A stretch of 64,000 nucleotides of DNA from Legionella cincinnatiensis. GTDB taxonomy: Bacteria; Pseudomonadota; Gammaproteobacteria; Legionellales; Legionellaceae. Position 1 is the first letter of the stretch. The number at the start of each line of letters is the position of its first letter. The stretch is from contig NZ_UGNX01000001.1 in the NCBI RefSeq assembly GCF_900452415.1, forward strand, positions 3,038,001-3,102,000. The letters run 5' to 3'. Made by a program: the position numbers and the translations under genes. This document shows, one piece after another, positions 34,204-44,014 of the stretch. The notes beneath the pieces are model-generated. The model was not told the DNA's origin, did not search any database, and saw nothing but the letters and a program-made list of their open reading frames with translations.

Positions 34204-37200
34204 TTATGGAGCTAAAACTTTGCCTGCAACTAACCTAATTTCCGATTTTGATGTGACGGATACACGCTCGCCAGGCAATAGAATTCCAATTAAATTTAAT
34301 GGATCCATCGATGAAATAATTCGAGGTATATTATCTATTTCTTCATTCCGTACCGCTCGCAAAGAATCAACTGCATAAGGAAGAGCAAATTGCTCACCTA
34401 AAAATCCATCGACGAACCGTCCTCCACGTACCTCGCCGCGTAATTCAAGACGTCGCAAAAAAATGAGTAAATCTCGCCAGCGGGGAATATTTTTTTCACG
34501 TACAAGCAAATCACGAAAGATTACTCCATAACGCTCTAAAAGCATCCAACATGCTGCTTCTACGCGTTTTTCATGATCTTCTTGTGCATGAACATGTAAT
34601 AAAGACCAACGTCCCGTACTGAATGGAAACATAGGGTTACGTCTATGCCGTCTACTTTGTTTACGTTTCGTACTCATCAAAGTCCGCACATTATCAAAAC
34701 TATCTGCGGTTACCATTCCTGCTGCAACTAATTCCCATAAGCCATTTTCTACTTCAATTTTCAAATTTCCTGTCCCACGTACAATATCTGCATAAAATGA
34801 AGCACCATATTTTTGCAAAAATCTATAAATATTGCGGGCTGGATAACTAAGACTCGTTACTTCGTCAACATTATCTATAGATACATGGGGTGGAATCCAA
34901 TCCACCTCTTCTCGAACAAAAAAAGTAATCGGGGCATTTCGAGTTGGTAATAAGCGTCGAGATTTTTTTGTTTCTTCATCTGAAAGCACTACAGAAGGAT
35001 GTGGTGATACCCTCCCCCATCCTACTATGCCACTCATACATAACTTATCGAGCATCAACGCGTCATAATCATGTACGCGCACAGGGAAGATATCGGTTTC
35101 CCATGCGCTTGCAGCCAGTTCAAAACCTTGTAATTGTCTGATTACTGCAAGCAGTCCTCTTTCACCCTTCATCTGATGGCCCTTTCCTATGTGATGCCAT
35201 TTCAACAACCATGCCATAAATTGAGCTTGACTAACAGGTTTGATTTGTTGACGTAAAGATTCTGTTGTAGCGCGATGAATACGAGCAAGTAATCGACGTT
35301 CACACCATTCTCGTTCACCGGCATACGGTGCACGAAAATGTCCACGTAGCACATACCCACTTGCTTCTAATTTCAATAAAGCATGCGCTACATCTAATGG
35401 AGCAAGACGGAAACAATCGCTCAATTTTTCTTGGGTAATTGGGCCTGTATGCAATAACCAACCTTGTAACGTTTTGAGTAGAGCGTCTTCGTATGTGATT
35501 GGTTCTTCTTTGATATCTACTACCTTATGAGTAAATAAGGCATGCGGAAAAATACAATGAAAAGTCTTCTTTTTTTCAGTAGACACATAATAATTTTTAC
35601 CCGCAACAACAGCCAATACAGCCCGTCCTTCCCGTTGTAACTCAATAAAATAGTGTTTCCACTGTGGCAAAGTGGATTGTAATTCGGTCATTTGAATGAG
35701 TTCTGGAAAAACAATAACTGTTTGCAGCACATCATGTAATTCATCTGCAGAACGAATGTCTGGCCACACCTGTTCCTGAACCCCAGACACAGCCTTAGGA
35801 TCGAGTTGCCCCACTTCTTCTAACATTGATTCTGGTAATACACGACGCATTTCAACCGCGCGTGAACGCCTCTCTTCTAAAGGAGCATCATCTAAAAATG
35901 CATAAGGGTTAGCATTTAAAATTTCATGAGAAAATACTGAGGGAACTGGAGTATCTACAGCAAGGCAAGTAATATGCTGAGTTTCAATATCATGGATTAC
36001 TTTTGTTACTCCATCAATATCCAAAGCATCCATTAAGATATCTTTCATAGTCTCCTCAATAAGCGGATGCTCAGGCAACGCTACATCTTGCCCCCCTAAA
36101 TTATCCTGACAAGCAGCTGCATCTGGAAACACAGCAGCTAATAAATCATCAGCAAGCATTCGTTGAATATTAGGGGGAATTTTTTTACCACCCCGAAAAC
36201 GTAATAATGATAATGAGCGCGAAGCTACCGCACGAAAGCGCATACCCAATAAGGGTGATTGTAATACTGCTTGGGTGACTACCTCTTTTAATGTGTTTGT
36301 ATGCAAAAAATGAAACACATCCGATAAAGGGAAACTATGTTGTTCCGTTAAGGAAATATTTAAACCATTATCTGTAGCAGCAGCCTGTAATTCAAAATTA
36401 AAAGATCGGCAAAATTTCTTTCGTAAAGCTAATCCCCAAGCTTTGTTAATCCGTGCACCAAATGGCGCATGGACAATCAGTTGCATGCCACCACTTTCAT
36501 CAAAAAATCGTTCAGCTATTATTGTTTTCTGAGTGGGGACTGCACCTAAAACTTGTCGACCTAAACGTACATACTCAAGTAACTGTTCTGAAGCAGAAGC
36601 ATCAAGGCCACAATATTTCATTAACCATTGAATGGCTTTTTGTATCTGCGGGATATGCCTTGCATCAACAACTTGGGGTATTTTTTCGGGTAACAAAACA
36701 TTAATTTTTTCCCGAAGTTGAGATACTTGTAATGATAACTCGATGCTGCGTGCAGGGGCTTCTCCTAACCAAAAAGGAACACTGGGTGGTGCACCATATG
36801 CATCTTCTACTAACACCCGACCATTTTCAATACGCAGCACCTTCCAAGAATTTGTCCCTAGCAAAAAAATGTCCCCACGATTGCTCTCTACAGCAAAATC
36901 TTCATCTAAAGTACCAACCATGGCATTATCTGGCGTCGCAATCACTGAAAACAAACCATTGTCGGGAATTGCACCACCACTGGTGATTGCTGCCAAACGA
37001 CTCCCTCGTCGTCCTTTAAGGATATGATTCACTCGATCTCTATGGATATAAGCACCGTAACGCCCACGTGATCCGGCAATTCCTTCTGAGAGCATAGTCA
37101 GAATTTCATCGAATTTTTCTGCTGTCAAATTACGGTAAGGATAAGCATTTTTAAAATAACGAAAAAGTACATCCTCTTCCCAATCCTGAGTGGCACAGGC

Positions 37201-38463
37201 AGCCACAATTTGTTGAGCTAAAATATCTAAAGGTTCCTCTGGGATAATTAACTGATCTAAATCTCCTTGGCGGATGGCATAAACTAATGCCGCACACTCT
37301 AACAATTCATCCCGCGTAGTTGCAAAAATGCGTCCTGTAGAGATCGATGCATGCCAATGCCCTGCTCTACCAATACGTTGTAATGCGGTAGCAATAGCTC
37401 GTGGAGAACCGATTTGGCACACTAAGTCAATATGACCAATATCAATTCCTAATTCTAATGACGCTGTAGCAACCAGAACTTTCAGCGTGCCATTTTTAAG
37501 TTGAGCTTCTGCTTCAAGACGTAATTTACGGGATAAACTACCATGATGCGCTAATACCTTATTTTCACCTAAACGTTGTTCCAAATGATGAGCAACACGT
37601 TCCGCTAATTTTCGTGTATTAACAAATACTAATGTAGCCCGATTTTCTTGGGCTAAACCTGCGATCTTTTCATAAATCTCATCCCACATTTCATTAGAAG
37701 CAACGGCAGCTAATTCACTTTCTGGTATTACAACTTGCAAATCTAATTGCCGAGTGTGACCAATATTGACCAATTTCACTTGAGTCTTTTTAGAACCGAC
37801 TAGAAAGTTTGCCACTTTTTCTAAAGGTTTTTGGGTCGCAGAAAGACCAATACGAATAAATGATTTTACAGTAAGTGCTTCTAAACGCTCTAAAGACAAG
37901 GCCAGGTGAGTTCCTCGCTTGTTATTCACTAAAGCATGAATTTCATCGATAATAACCGTATGAATACCTGACATATTCATTCGACTTTTTTCAGCAGTTA
38001 ACAGAATGTAAAAAGACTCTGGTGTAGTAATCAAAATATGGGGCGGTTTCTTGAGCATTTTTTGGCGCTCGTTTGTTGTTGTATCCCCAGTTCGCACTGC
38101 AACGCGAATTTCAGGTAAATCAATACCTCGCTCTTTGGCTAACTCACTAATTTCTTGTAAGGGTAACAACAAATTCTTTTGTACGTCATTACTTAATGCC
38201 TTAAGTGGTGAAACATATAATACTTCAGTGATGTCTGGTAAATTTCCTGTTGCTGCTTTATGTACTAAACCATTTAAACAGGCTAAAAATGCAGCTAAAG
38301 TTTTACCCGATCCCGTAGGCGAAGAAATGAGTGTATCAAGGCCGGCCAAAATAAATGGCCATCCTTGCTCTTGTGGTTCGGTAGGTTTACCTATTTTTTG
38401 GACAAACCAATCTTGCACCAACTGATGGGCCCAAGAAATGCTTTGATAATTTGATGAGTTCAT
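34204..38463 (-). CDS. lhr: Lhr-type superfamily 2 DEAD/DEAH helicase
   Basis: This roughly 1,419-residue protein is a large helicase-related (Lhr) enzyme, an ATP-dependent 3'-5' helicase involved in DNA repair. Helicase motifs appear in order: a Q-like region (SWAHQLVQDWF), Walker A SSPTGSGKTLAAF, motif Ib region (ITTPESFYILL), the DEIHAL box, motif III LSATQKP, motif IV FVNTRKLAERVAHHL, motif V ATASLELGIDIG and motif VI ALQRIGRAGHW. A winged-helix and long Lhr C-terminal region follow, ending in a DNA-binding-like segment. The frame is open from 38508; I chose the ATG at 38463 (MNSSNYQSISWAHQL) because homologues begin close to the SWAHQLVQ helix. No clear ribosome binding site is seen at either start. 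Confidence 0.92.
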   Translation of the reverse strand: MNSSNYQSISWAHQLVQDWFVQKIGKPTEPQEQGWPFILAGLDTLISSPTGSGKTLAAFLACLNGLVHKAATGNLPDITEVLYVSPLKALSNDVQKNLLLPLQEISELAKERGIDLPEIRVAVRTGDTTTNERQKMLKKPPHILITTPESFYILLTAEKSRMNMSGIHTVIIDEIHALVNNKRGTHLALSLERLEALTVKSFIRIGLSATQKPLEKVANFLVGSKKTQVKLVNIGHTRQLDLQVVIPESELAAVASNEMWDEIYEKIAGLAQENRATLVFVNTRKLAERVAHHLEQRLGENKVLAHHGSLSRKLRLEAEAQLKNGTLKVLVATASLELGIDIGHIDLVCQIGSPRAIATALQRIGRAGHWHASISTGRIFATTRDELLECAALVYAIRQGDLDQLIIPEEPLDILAQQIVAACATQDWEEDVLFRYFKNAYPYRNLTAEKFDEILTMLSEGIAGSRGRYGAYIHRDRVNHILKGRRGSRLAAITSGGAIPDNGLFSVIATPDNAMVGTLDEDFAVESNRGDIFLLGTNSWKVLRIENGRVLVEDAYGAPPSVPFWLGEAPARSIELSLQVSQLREKINVLLPEKIPQVVDARHIPQIQKAIQWLMKYCGLDASASEQLLEYVRLGRQVLGAVPTQKTIIAERFFDESGGMQLIVHAPFGARINKAWGLALRKKFCRSFNFELQAAATDNGLNISLTEQHSFPLSDVFHFLHTNTLKEVVTQAVLQSPLLGMRFRAVASRSLSLLRFRGGKKIPPNIQRMLADDLLAAVFPDAAACQDNLGGQDVALPEHPLIEETMKDILMDALDIDGVTKVIHDIETQHITCLAVDTPVPSVFSHEILNANPYAFLDDAPLEERRSRAVEMRRVLPESMLEEVGQLDPKAVSGVQEQVWPDIRSADELHDVLQTVIVFPELIQMTELQSTLPQWKHYFIELQREGRAVLAVVAGKNYYVSTEKKKTFHCIFPHALFTHKVVDIKEEPITYEDALLKTLQGWLLHTGPITQEKLSDCFRLAPLDVAHALLKLEASGYVLRGHFRAPYAGEREWCERRLLARIHRATTESLRQQIKPVSQAQFMAWLLKWHHIGKGHQMKGERGLLAVIRQLQGFELAASAWETDIFPVRVHDYDALMLDKLCMSGIVGWGRVSPHPSVVLSDEETKKSRRLLPTRNAPITFFVREEVDWIPPHVSIDNVDEVTSLSYPARNIYRFLQKYGASFYADIVRGTGNLKIEVENGLWELVAAGMVTADSFDNVRTLMSTKRKQSRRHRRNPMFPFSTGRWSLLHVHAQEDHEKRVEAACWMLLERYGVIFRDLLVREKNIPRWRDLLIFLRRLELRGEVRGGRFVDGFLGEQFALPYAVDSLRAVRNEEIDNIPRIISSMDPLNLIGILLPGERVSVTSKSEIRLVAGKVLAP

Positions 38464-38661
38464 GAGATTAATGATAAATAAGCAAGTTACACTACATAGT
38501 ATAGGCAACCTCGCTAAGGTGTCTGCCTCTATTATGCTTATTTTTAAATGTACTACTTATTGCTCAGTATCATTATATAAACTTATTTTTAAATTTTTAT
38601 CCTGGATAATCAATGCTAATATTTATCTTATAAATAATAAAATCAAAAAAGGAATTGTTTT

Positions 38662-39753
38662 ATGAGTCGCATGCTTCTCTTTACTTCAGGACTCATTGTA
38701 ATATGGATTACTGGTTATTTCCTTATTGTGGGAAGTCATGTATTAATTCCTTTAGTTATCGCCATTTTTATTTGGCATCTTCTTAATACCATTAGTAATA
38801 TTATTCAAGGAATACCAATGGTAGGTACCCGGCTACCTGGCTGGTTAAGGATGATTTTTGCTTTTGTCATTGTTGCTGTTTTCATTTTTATCTTCATAAA
38901 CATTATTACGAATAACGTCAATAATGTCATAGCTGCATCAAATCGCTACCAAGAAAATTTATTAGCCATTTTTAGCAATATTGACAAAACACTACATATT
39001 GAAATTTTATCGAGTCTGAATCAAATGATAAAATCGCTCAATTTACAAACGATTTTAGTCAATGCCTATGGAGTATTCTCAACTCTTGCGAGTTCCACTG
39101 TACTCATTCTGCTGTACATTGCATTTTTATTTGCAGAACAATATTTTTTTCTCAATAAAATTGATGCTCTTTTTCCTACTTTAGAAAATCGTATTCTCGT
39201 AAATAATATTTTGAATCATATTGTAGTGAATACTCAAACGTATCTAGGCTTAAAATCCATTTTGAGTATTATTACTGCTATTTCCAGTTGGATTATTATG
39301 AAATGGGTAAAACTCGATTTTGCAGAGTTTTGGGCTCTTCTTATTTTTTTTCTCAACTTTATACCCAATATAGGTGCAATCATTGCGATTGCTTTTCCGG
39401 CTTCGTTAGCAATAGTACAATTTACCAGCTGGATTCCTTTCACAAAAATCATCTTTGGTTTAGGAACAGTACAATTTATTGTGGGAAATATAATTGAACC
39501 TCGTTACTTGAGTAATTCACTCAATTTAAGTCCGCTCGTGATCTTATTTGCCTTGGCAGTCTGGGGAGATATATGGGGACTACTTGGCATGTTTTTGGCT
39601 GTACCAATCACTGTAATGATGATGATTATCTTTGCTCATTTTGAAAAGACAAGACCAATCGCAATTCTTTTATCTCGAGATGGAAATGTTTTTAGAACCT
39701 ATGAATTATTGCCTGTAGAAAACTCCCCTGATCAAAACTGGTCTCAATATTAG
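38662..39753 (+). CDS. AI-2E family permease
   Basis: This 363-residue protein belongs to the AI-2E transporter family (formerly UPF0118/PerM). It has about seven to eight membrane spans in the usual layout: two N-terminal spans, an amphipathic central soluble region at about 90-145, then spans with the conserved ALLIFFLNFIPNIGAIIAIAFPASLA and IIEPRYLSNSLNLSPLVILFALAVWGDIWGLLGMFLAVPI blocks. Members are proton- or sodium-coupled exporters of varied substrates; AI-2 itself is only one. The substrate here is unknown. AAGGA precedes the start. A hairpin repeat of family B follows the stop. Confidence 0.9.
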   Translation: MSRMLLFTSGLIVIWITGYFLIVGSHVLIPLVIAIFIWHLLNTISNIIQGIPMVGTRLPGWLRMIFAFVIVAVFIFIFINIITNNVNNVIAASNRYQENLLAIFSNIDKTLHIEILSSLNQMIKSLNLQTILVNAYGVFSTLASSTVLILLYIAFLFAEQYFFLNKIDALFPTLENRILVNNILNHIVVNTQTYLGLKSILSIITAISSWIIMKWVKLDFAEFWALLIFFLNFIPNIGAIIAIAFPASLAIVQFTSWIPFTKIIFGLGTVQFIVGNIIEPRYLSNSLNLSPLVILFALAVWGDIWGLLGMFLAVPITVMMMIIFAHFEKTRPIAILLSRDGNVFRTYELLPVENSPDQNWSQY

Positions 39754-39776
39754 GCGTTACTTATTTATTTCATGTG

Positions 39777-39876
39777 AGTTCGATATAAAAATAAACGTCA
39801 TTTTTATATCGAACTGATAAATGCGACGCATTTTATGGGATAATGTTCATTTAGCGACATAAGGCAGGGAAATGCC
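39777..39876. repeat. Family B palindromic repeat, copy 1, with terminator hairpin
   Basis: The element begins with a perfect 15-bp hairpin, AGTTCGATATAAAAA (39777-39791) pairing with TTTTTATATCGAACT (39801-39815). It then continues through AAATGCGACGCATTTTATGG and GATAATGTTCATTTAGCGAC to a second small hairpin near AAGGCAGGGAAATGCC. The same blocks occur in reverse order and orientation at 48403-48522. It lies between convergent genes and the first hairpin probably terminates both. Confidence 0.75.
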
Positions 39877-39893
39877 TTTACGTTGAACTCCCG

Positions 39894-40271
39894 TTATTTA
39901 GATTCCCAGAATGCAATAGGTGCACCACCGGGATCTTTGATGATTGCAAAAAGTCCCATGTCCCCTACATGAGTAACGCCTTTTAGTTCCTGAGCCCCAT
40001 GCTGTTTTGCCTTTTCTAAGGTTTCTGCAACATTATTTACCAAAATATAAGCCATCCAATGAGGGGGAATGATGTTTTGTTGATCGGTAGGAATTTGCCA
40101 TATACCCGCAATTTCTTGATCGCCTGATTGGATAATAGTATACGTCATTTCATCAGAATGAATTTCTTTATAGTGCCAACCTAACAATTTACTGTAGAAT
40201 TCTTTAGATTTTTTTACATCAGCAGTAGCTAATTCATTCCAACAAAATTGACCTGTTGCTTGTTGCGACAT
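39894..40271 (-). CDS. VOC family (glyoxalase-like) protein
   Basis: This 125-residue protein has a single vicinal oxygen chelate domain with two beta-alpha-beta-beta-beta modules: CWNELATADVKKSKEFYSKLLGW at the start, and YILVNNVAETLEKAKQHGAQELKG and FAIIKDPGGAPIAFWESK in the second half. Such proteins include glyoxalases, fosfomycin-type resistance proteins and anti-sigma or lyase relatives; the substrate is unknown. The frame opens at 40310, but the ATG at 40271 has an AAGGA ribosome binding site and fits the family start. Confidence 0.85.
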   Translation of the reverse strand: MSQQATGQFCWNELATADVKKSKEFYSKLLGWHYKEIHSDEMTYTIIQSGDQEIAGIWQIPTDQQNIIPPHWMAYILVNNVAETLEKAKQHGAQELKGVTHVGDMGLFAIIKDPGGAPIAFWESK

Positions 40272-40388
40272 AATTAATTTCCTTATCTTATTAAAACGTG
40301 AGTTTAGCACTTGGAATAATAGCTCATAATTTTAAAATTGGTTAAAAAAATTAATTATTATTAGCCACTCTATAAACTTAAAAATATC

Positions 40389-41624
40389 TTAGTGAAAAAT
40401 CGAATTAAAATGATGAATAAGAAATTGTAAAATAATAAGAACAATAATCACTATAGGAATCATTAAAGGAAACGTACCCTTGTTAATAGGTTTGCTTCCA
40501 CTGTTGACATTTACATTCATACTATTGAAATTTGTTGAATCATAAAATGTATCTTTATCAACAATTATTGCTTGAGGTGGTAATTGTTCTGATTCAGTTT
40601 TTATACGATTGTTTTTCTTTACGGCCGTGCCTATAGCTAAAAACTCGATTAAGCCATTACCTAATTGATAAACATACGTTTTAACCCCTACTACATCGTC
40701 AGCACCTAAGGCTTGAGCTTCATCATTGATTATGGCCAAGGCATTTTCCCGAGCATGATAAATCATTCGGGTTAGTTCATTAATTTCTCCACGTACAAAT
40801 GCTTTAATTGTTGAAGTAATTCCACCGATTAATCCCAAAGAATAAACCGAAGTTCCTAACAATAACTTCATGGGAGTATACCCCATACGCGCCATATTCC
40901 ACATTTCAATATTAGTCATATCACTTGTTACTATCTCGTTCCCCACATCTCCCATTAATTGAGGGTTATAAGAAGCTGTTCCTATCATAAGCATTTCATT
41001 AACGCCACCAAAAGGTAAAACCGTTGTTTTAATACCAAGAACAGCATTGGCTTTATACTGTCTGGCATGTGCAGTGATACGAGTTAAAGCTAGGTGTCTG
41101 GTTTTATTAAAAATGTCAGAGTATTCCTTAATTTCGCCACGTCCTAAGGTTTTCAAACTTCCAATAATACCTCGCCCCAACCCCATAGAATAAGCAACAT
41201 TACCAAAAGAAAAACAAATCGGTTGGTAGCCTGCATCAAGTTGTGCATACAATTCCTGACCATCAGCCGAGGTCGAAAACTTCTCCTTATTCGCTCCTTC
41301 TTCTCCATAAATCACTGATCCTATAGATAAAAACTCAACGTTTGCTCCATGAAGAATCAGCTGGCTGGTTACCCCAGTAATTCCAGTCGCATTCTTGCTG
41401 ACCGCCTCTTCTAACATACGTTTATAGGCCGTTTCTCTACCCTCTTCTATAAGCGAAGTAATTTGCGTTAATTCGCCACCTAGTATCACTTTAAAACTTG
41501 AACCTACGCTTCCAAGAATACCTAAAGAACGGACACTATTTCCAACCACTATAGGACCTGGTGAGTAATTTTTAAGTTGTAGACAAAATAGTTCATTACC
41601 TGATAATCCTGTAGTAACTGCCAT
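40389..41624 (-). CDS. Membrane-anchored protein with three tandem YbjQ-type domains
   Basis: This 411-residue protein contains three related units, at about residues 24-106, 134-219 and 248-335. Each unit has a hydrophobic strand, then GNSVRSLGILGSVGSSFK or a similar Gly-rich turn, a GGELTQITSLIEEGRETA-type helix, a helix ending in a GA/NA-G-VGVKT turn, and a final strand FLSIGSVIY / MLMIGTASY / FLAIGTAV. This is the pattern of the YbjQ (UPF0145, heavy-metal-binding-like) family, which normally has one unit of about 105 residues and forms pentamers. A single C-terminal membrane span lies at about 386-404, so it is tail-anchored with the repeats probably cytoplasmic. The function is unknown. 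Confidence 0.82.
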   Translation of the reverse strand: MAVTTGLSGNELFCLQLKNYSPGPIVVGNSVRSLGILGSVGSSFKVILGGELTQITSLIEEGRETAYKRMLEEAVSKNATGITGVTSQLILHGANVEFLSIGSVIYGEEGANKEKFSTSADGQELYAQLDAGYQPICFSFGNVAYSMGLGRGIIGSLKTLGRGEIKEYSDIFNKTRHLALTRITAHARQYKANAVLGIKTTVLPFGGVNEMLMIGTASYNPQLMGDVGNEIVTSDMTNIEMWNMARMGYTPMKLLLGTSVYSLGLIGGITSTIKAFVRGEINELTRMIYHARENALAIINDEAQALGADDVVGVKTYVYQLGNGLIEFLAIGTAVKKNNRIKTESEQLPPQAIIVDKDTFYDSTNFNSMNVNVNSGSKPINKGTFPLMIPIVIIVLIILQFLIHHFNSIFH

Positions 41625-41742
41625 TATCTATTTTCCTTAAAAATATTCTTATATACATAGTGTAGTTGTTATTTGTAATATAAAGAGGAGAAAAATTCTT
41701 AAGAACGTGCGGGATAACAATCGCCCCATTTGGAATCAAAAT

Positions 41743-42525
41743 ATGCAGCGAAAATTACTCAAATATTTCATGTGTATTTTTTACGCTCATACTCTTTATG
41801 CAGACTCTAATAATCCTTGTAACAATCTATTGAATGTCATAAACAGTCCAAGTAATCTCACCAGCACATGTTCAGTACCCTTTAAAAAAATCTTAATTGA
41901 ATTAAACTATATTGCGCAACCCATCAATGGTCATCAAGGTCTTCAACAAAATTTTCCCAATGCAGAAATTCGTTTTGGTCTGCCATCGAACAATGAATTC
42001 TATATCGATATGCCTAACTACATTCAGCAAAAAAGTTTTCCTGGATCAGGAAATACCACCACTTTTTTAAACTTTAAACACTCTATTTATTACAATCAAC
42101 AATGGATGTTTGCACTTGAAGAAGTTGTTAATACACCAGGAGGAAATGCTGCCTATGGAAGTCATGGATGGGGATCTACGTTTAATAGTGTTGCCAATTA
42201 TACGATAAATGACTACTGGAGTCTCTCTGGAATGCTGGGTATAAGCAGACTTAGCGATCCTGCACTGACTGGAGGGCATTACTTTAATAGTATTAACCCT
42301 GATATCCTTTTAAGTTATTCAAGAGACAAGCTCCTTATTTATGGCGAAGTATACGGACAAAGTAAAATTAGTGCATCTGAAGGAGCGGGCTATAACTTTG
42401 ATGGTGGAATTTTATTTCATATTTATCCCAATACTGTATTAAGTTTCAGTGGGGGACAACAACTTTATAATTATTTAGGTGGCATTACTCATTATATTAA
42501 TTTTGGAATGTATGTGATGCTGTAA
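41743..42525 (+). CDS. Putative outer membrane beta-barrel protein
   Basis: This protein of about 260 residues has a signal-peptide-like start (MQRKLLKYFMCIFYAHTLYA) and a mature part of alternating polar and hydrophobic strands ending in an aromatic (FGMYVML). It has the general look of the phenol-degradation MetA / transporter-like beta-barrel group. Segments such as ALEEVVNTPGGNAAYGSHGWGSTFNSVANYTI and LLIYGEVYGQSKI are consistent. The start is uncertain: the frame is open from a GTG at 41707, and a strong GAGGAG site at 41685-41690 lies four bases before an in-frame ATT at 41695. The 3' end overlaps the convergent gene by 29 bases. Confidence 0.7.
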   Translation: MQRKLLKYFMCIFYAHTLYADSNNPCNNLLNVINSPSNLTSTCSVPFKKILIELNYIAQPINGHQGLQQNFPNAEIRFGLPSNNEFYIDMPNYIQQKSFPGSGNTTTFLNFKHSIYYNQQWMFALEEVVNTPGGNAAYGSHGWGSTFNSVANYTINDYWSLSGMLGISRLSDPALTGGHYFNSINPDILLSYSRDKLLIYGEVYGQSKISASEGAGYNFDGGILFHIYPNTVLSFSGGQQLYNYLGGITHYINFGMYVML

Positions 42526-44014
42526 CCTCCTCCATATCTGGCGAATTTAAGAGCCTATAAACATCATGATGAGTCTCCTCTTTACTTATGCGTTGTTTTT
42601 GATAAGCATCATTGACGCAATAAATCATATAGGCAAGTGTTAGTCCGAGGGCAATTGGCCAAGAAGCCGCTGCTGCAGTGATAATAAAGGCAATTCCACC
42701 AACATTAAATCCTAAGGCTTTCCAGAACTGTTGATAACTTTGAACATGTTCTTCATTAAGGATCTGGAGTAGCTGTTGATGATGTTCATCGTTTAGGATC
42801 GCTCCATTCAATAATTCACGTTGTACTGTTAGTTTTGCTTTTTGATATTTCTTATAATGCTCCGAAGTATTGTACAATGCATTGCCAAGCATACCAAAAA
42901 ACGCGAGACCCGCTAAAGCGAGTGGCCCAGTACATAACATGCTGATTGCAAAACTGACAGCGATTATATTTGCAGCGAAAATATTGATCGCGAAATAGGA
43001 GCATTGAGACTCCCATTCATCATTTAATACATCAATCTGACGTTGAATTACAGCATACTCAAAAAATGTTGCCTCTTTTTGCTGTGCTTGTAGTTCTTGC
43101 AAGCGTTCATTATGTTGATTTGCTTCAAAAATCCACTGTGCCAAAAGTAACAGACTATCGAAAATCAGAAAAGTAACAACGATTGGTGAAATAAGTGCTT
43201 GCGCAATGTGAAAAAAATGATTGTAAGTAGTCAACAAACTCACCGTAGCCCATACCATGTCACTAGCCATGACAAATCCGCGCTTCTCCATTTCTTGCTG
43301 AAGAACTTTATTAGCTGATAACTTATCTCTCATTACTGACTGGATTAAATGTTTGATCATCAGGATCAGATTTAGAAGAAAACGAAACGTAAAAAGTGCA
43401 ATACCCAAGTTGGTTATTGCCTTGCTCGATTTATTTAAAAAGTCCATCCCCTCAGTAAAACTATATGGATTGTCAATTATTTTATTTATTTCTTGGATGA
43501 ATTCGGCGATAGAGCTCTTTTGCAAGTAAGTAATGAAATATTTGGCTAAACTACGGCTATAAGTAAATCGAGATCGCTTGGCATTTAGATCACCAACACA
43601 TTTGCGTATCTCAGAAACGCTCATAAAAATAGACAAAGAATGCTGAAAATTTATTCTTAATTCGTTTAATATAAAATCAGGGAATTTATGAATTACTTTT
43701 GGTTTCTTAACAAGATCGTTGTGAAAAATTGTTTCTATTTCTTTGCGCAATTGCTTTAATTTTTGCAGATCAGAATTTACGTAATCAGATTGGTAATATA
43801 AAATCAACACATCACATAAGTACAATAAATAAAATACAGCTTCATTATCGTTTAACCAATAAGATTTATTCGATAAAACAACTTGATGTAATAAAGAAAA
43901 TTCCTTACGTAATTGATCTAAATTAAATTCATCTTCTTTAAAAGAAAAATCGTGTTTTTCATAAGAATTATTAAAAAAAGCATGCTTTATGAGGCTTATT
44001 TGGGATTTTCTCAT
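42497..44014 (-). CDS. Large helical multi-span protein, effector candidate
   Basis: I do not recognise this 505-residue protein. The first 180 residues are soluble and helical (FNLDQLRKEFSLLHQVVL onward). Hydrophobic segments lie at about 200-222, 258-305, 350-385 and 430-462, separated by a coiled-coil-like stretch (residues about 300-345). The tail is acidic and Ser/Thr-rich (SKEETHHD ... DMEEVTASHTF), which would suit a Dot/Icm signal. The soluble-helical plus multi-span design resembles Legionella membrane-acting effectors; this is inference from architecture only. Its 3' end overlaps the convergent barrel gene. Confidence 0.72.
   Translation of the reverse strand: MRKSQISLIKHAFFNNSYEKHDFSFKEDEFNLDQLRKEFSLLHQVVLSNKSYWLNDNEAVFYLLYLCDVLILYYQSDYVNSDLQKLKQLRKEIETIFHNDLVKKPKVIHKFPDFILNELRINFQHSLSIFMSVSEIRKCVGDLNAKRSRFTYSRSLAKYFITYLQKSSIAEFIQEINKIIDNPYSFTEGMDFLNKSSKAITNLGIALFTFRFLLNLILMIKHLIQSVMRDKLSANKVLQQEMEKRGFVMASDMVWATVSLLTTYNHFFHIAQALISPIVVTFLIFDSLLLLAQWIFEANQHNERLQELQAQQKEATFFEYAVIQRQIDVLNDEWESQCSYFAINIFAANIIAVSFAISMLCTGPLALAGLAFFGMLGNALYNTSEHYKKYQKAKLTVQRELLNGAILNDEHHQQLLQILNEEHVQSYQQFWKALGFNVGGIAFIITAAAASWPIALGLTLAYMIYCVNDAYQKQRISKEETHHDVYRLLNSPDMEEVTASHTFQN

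Noticed and set aside
36453-37027. Several open frames on the plus strand within the helicase gene.
   Set aside because: They are shadows of the well-supported Lhr reading frame on the other strand.
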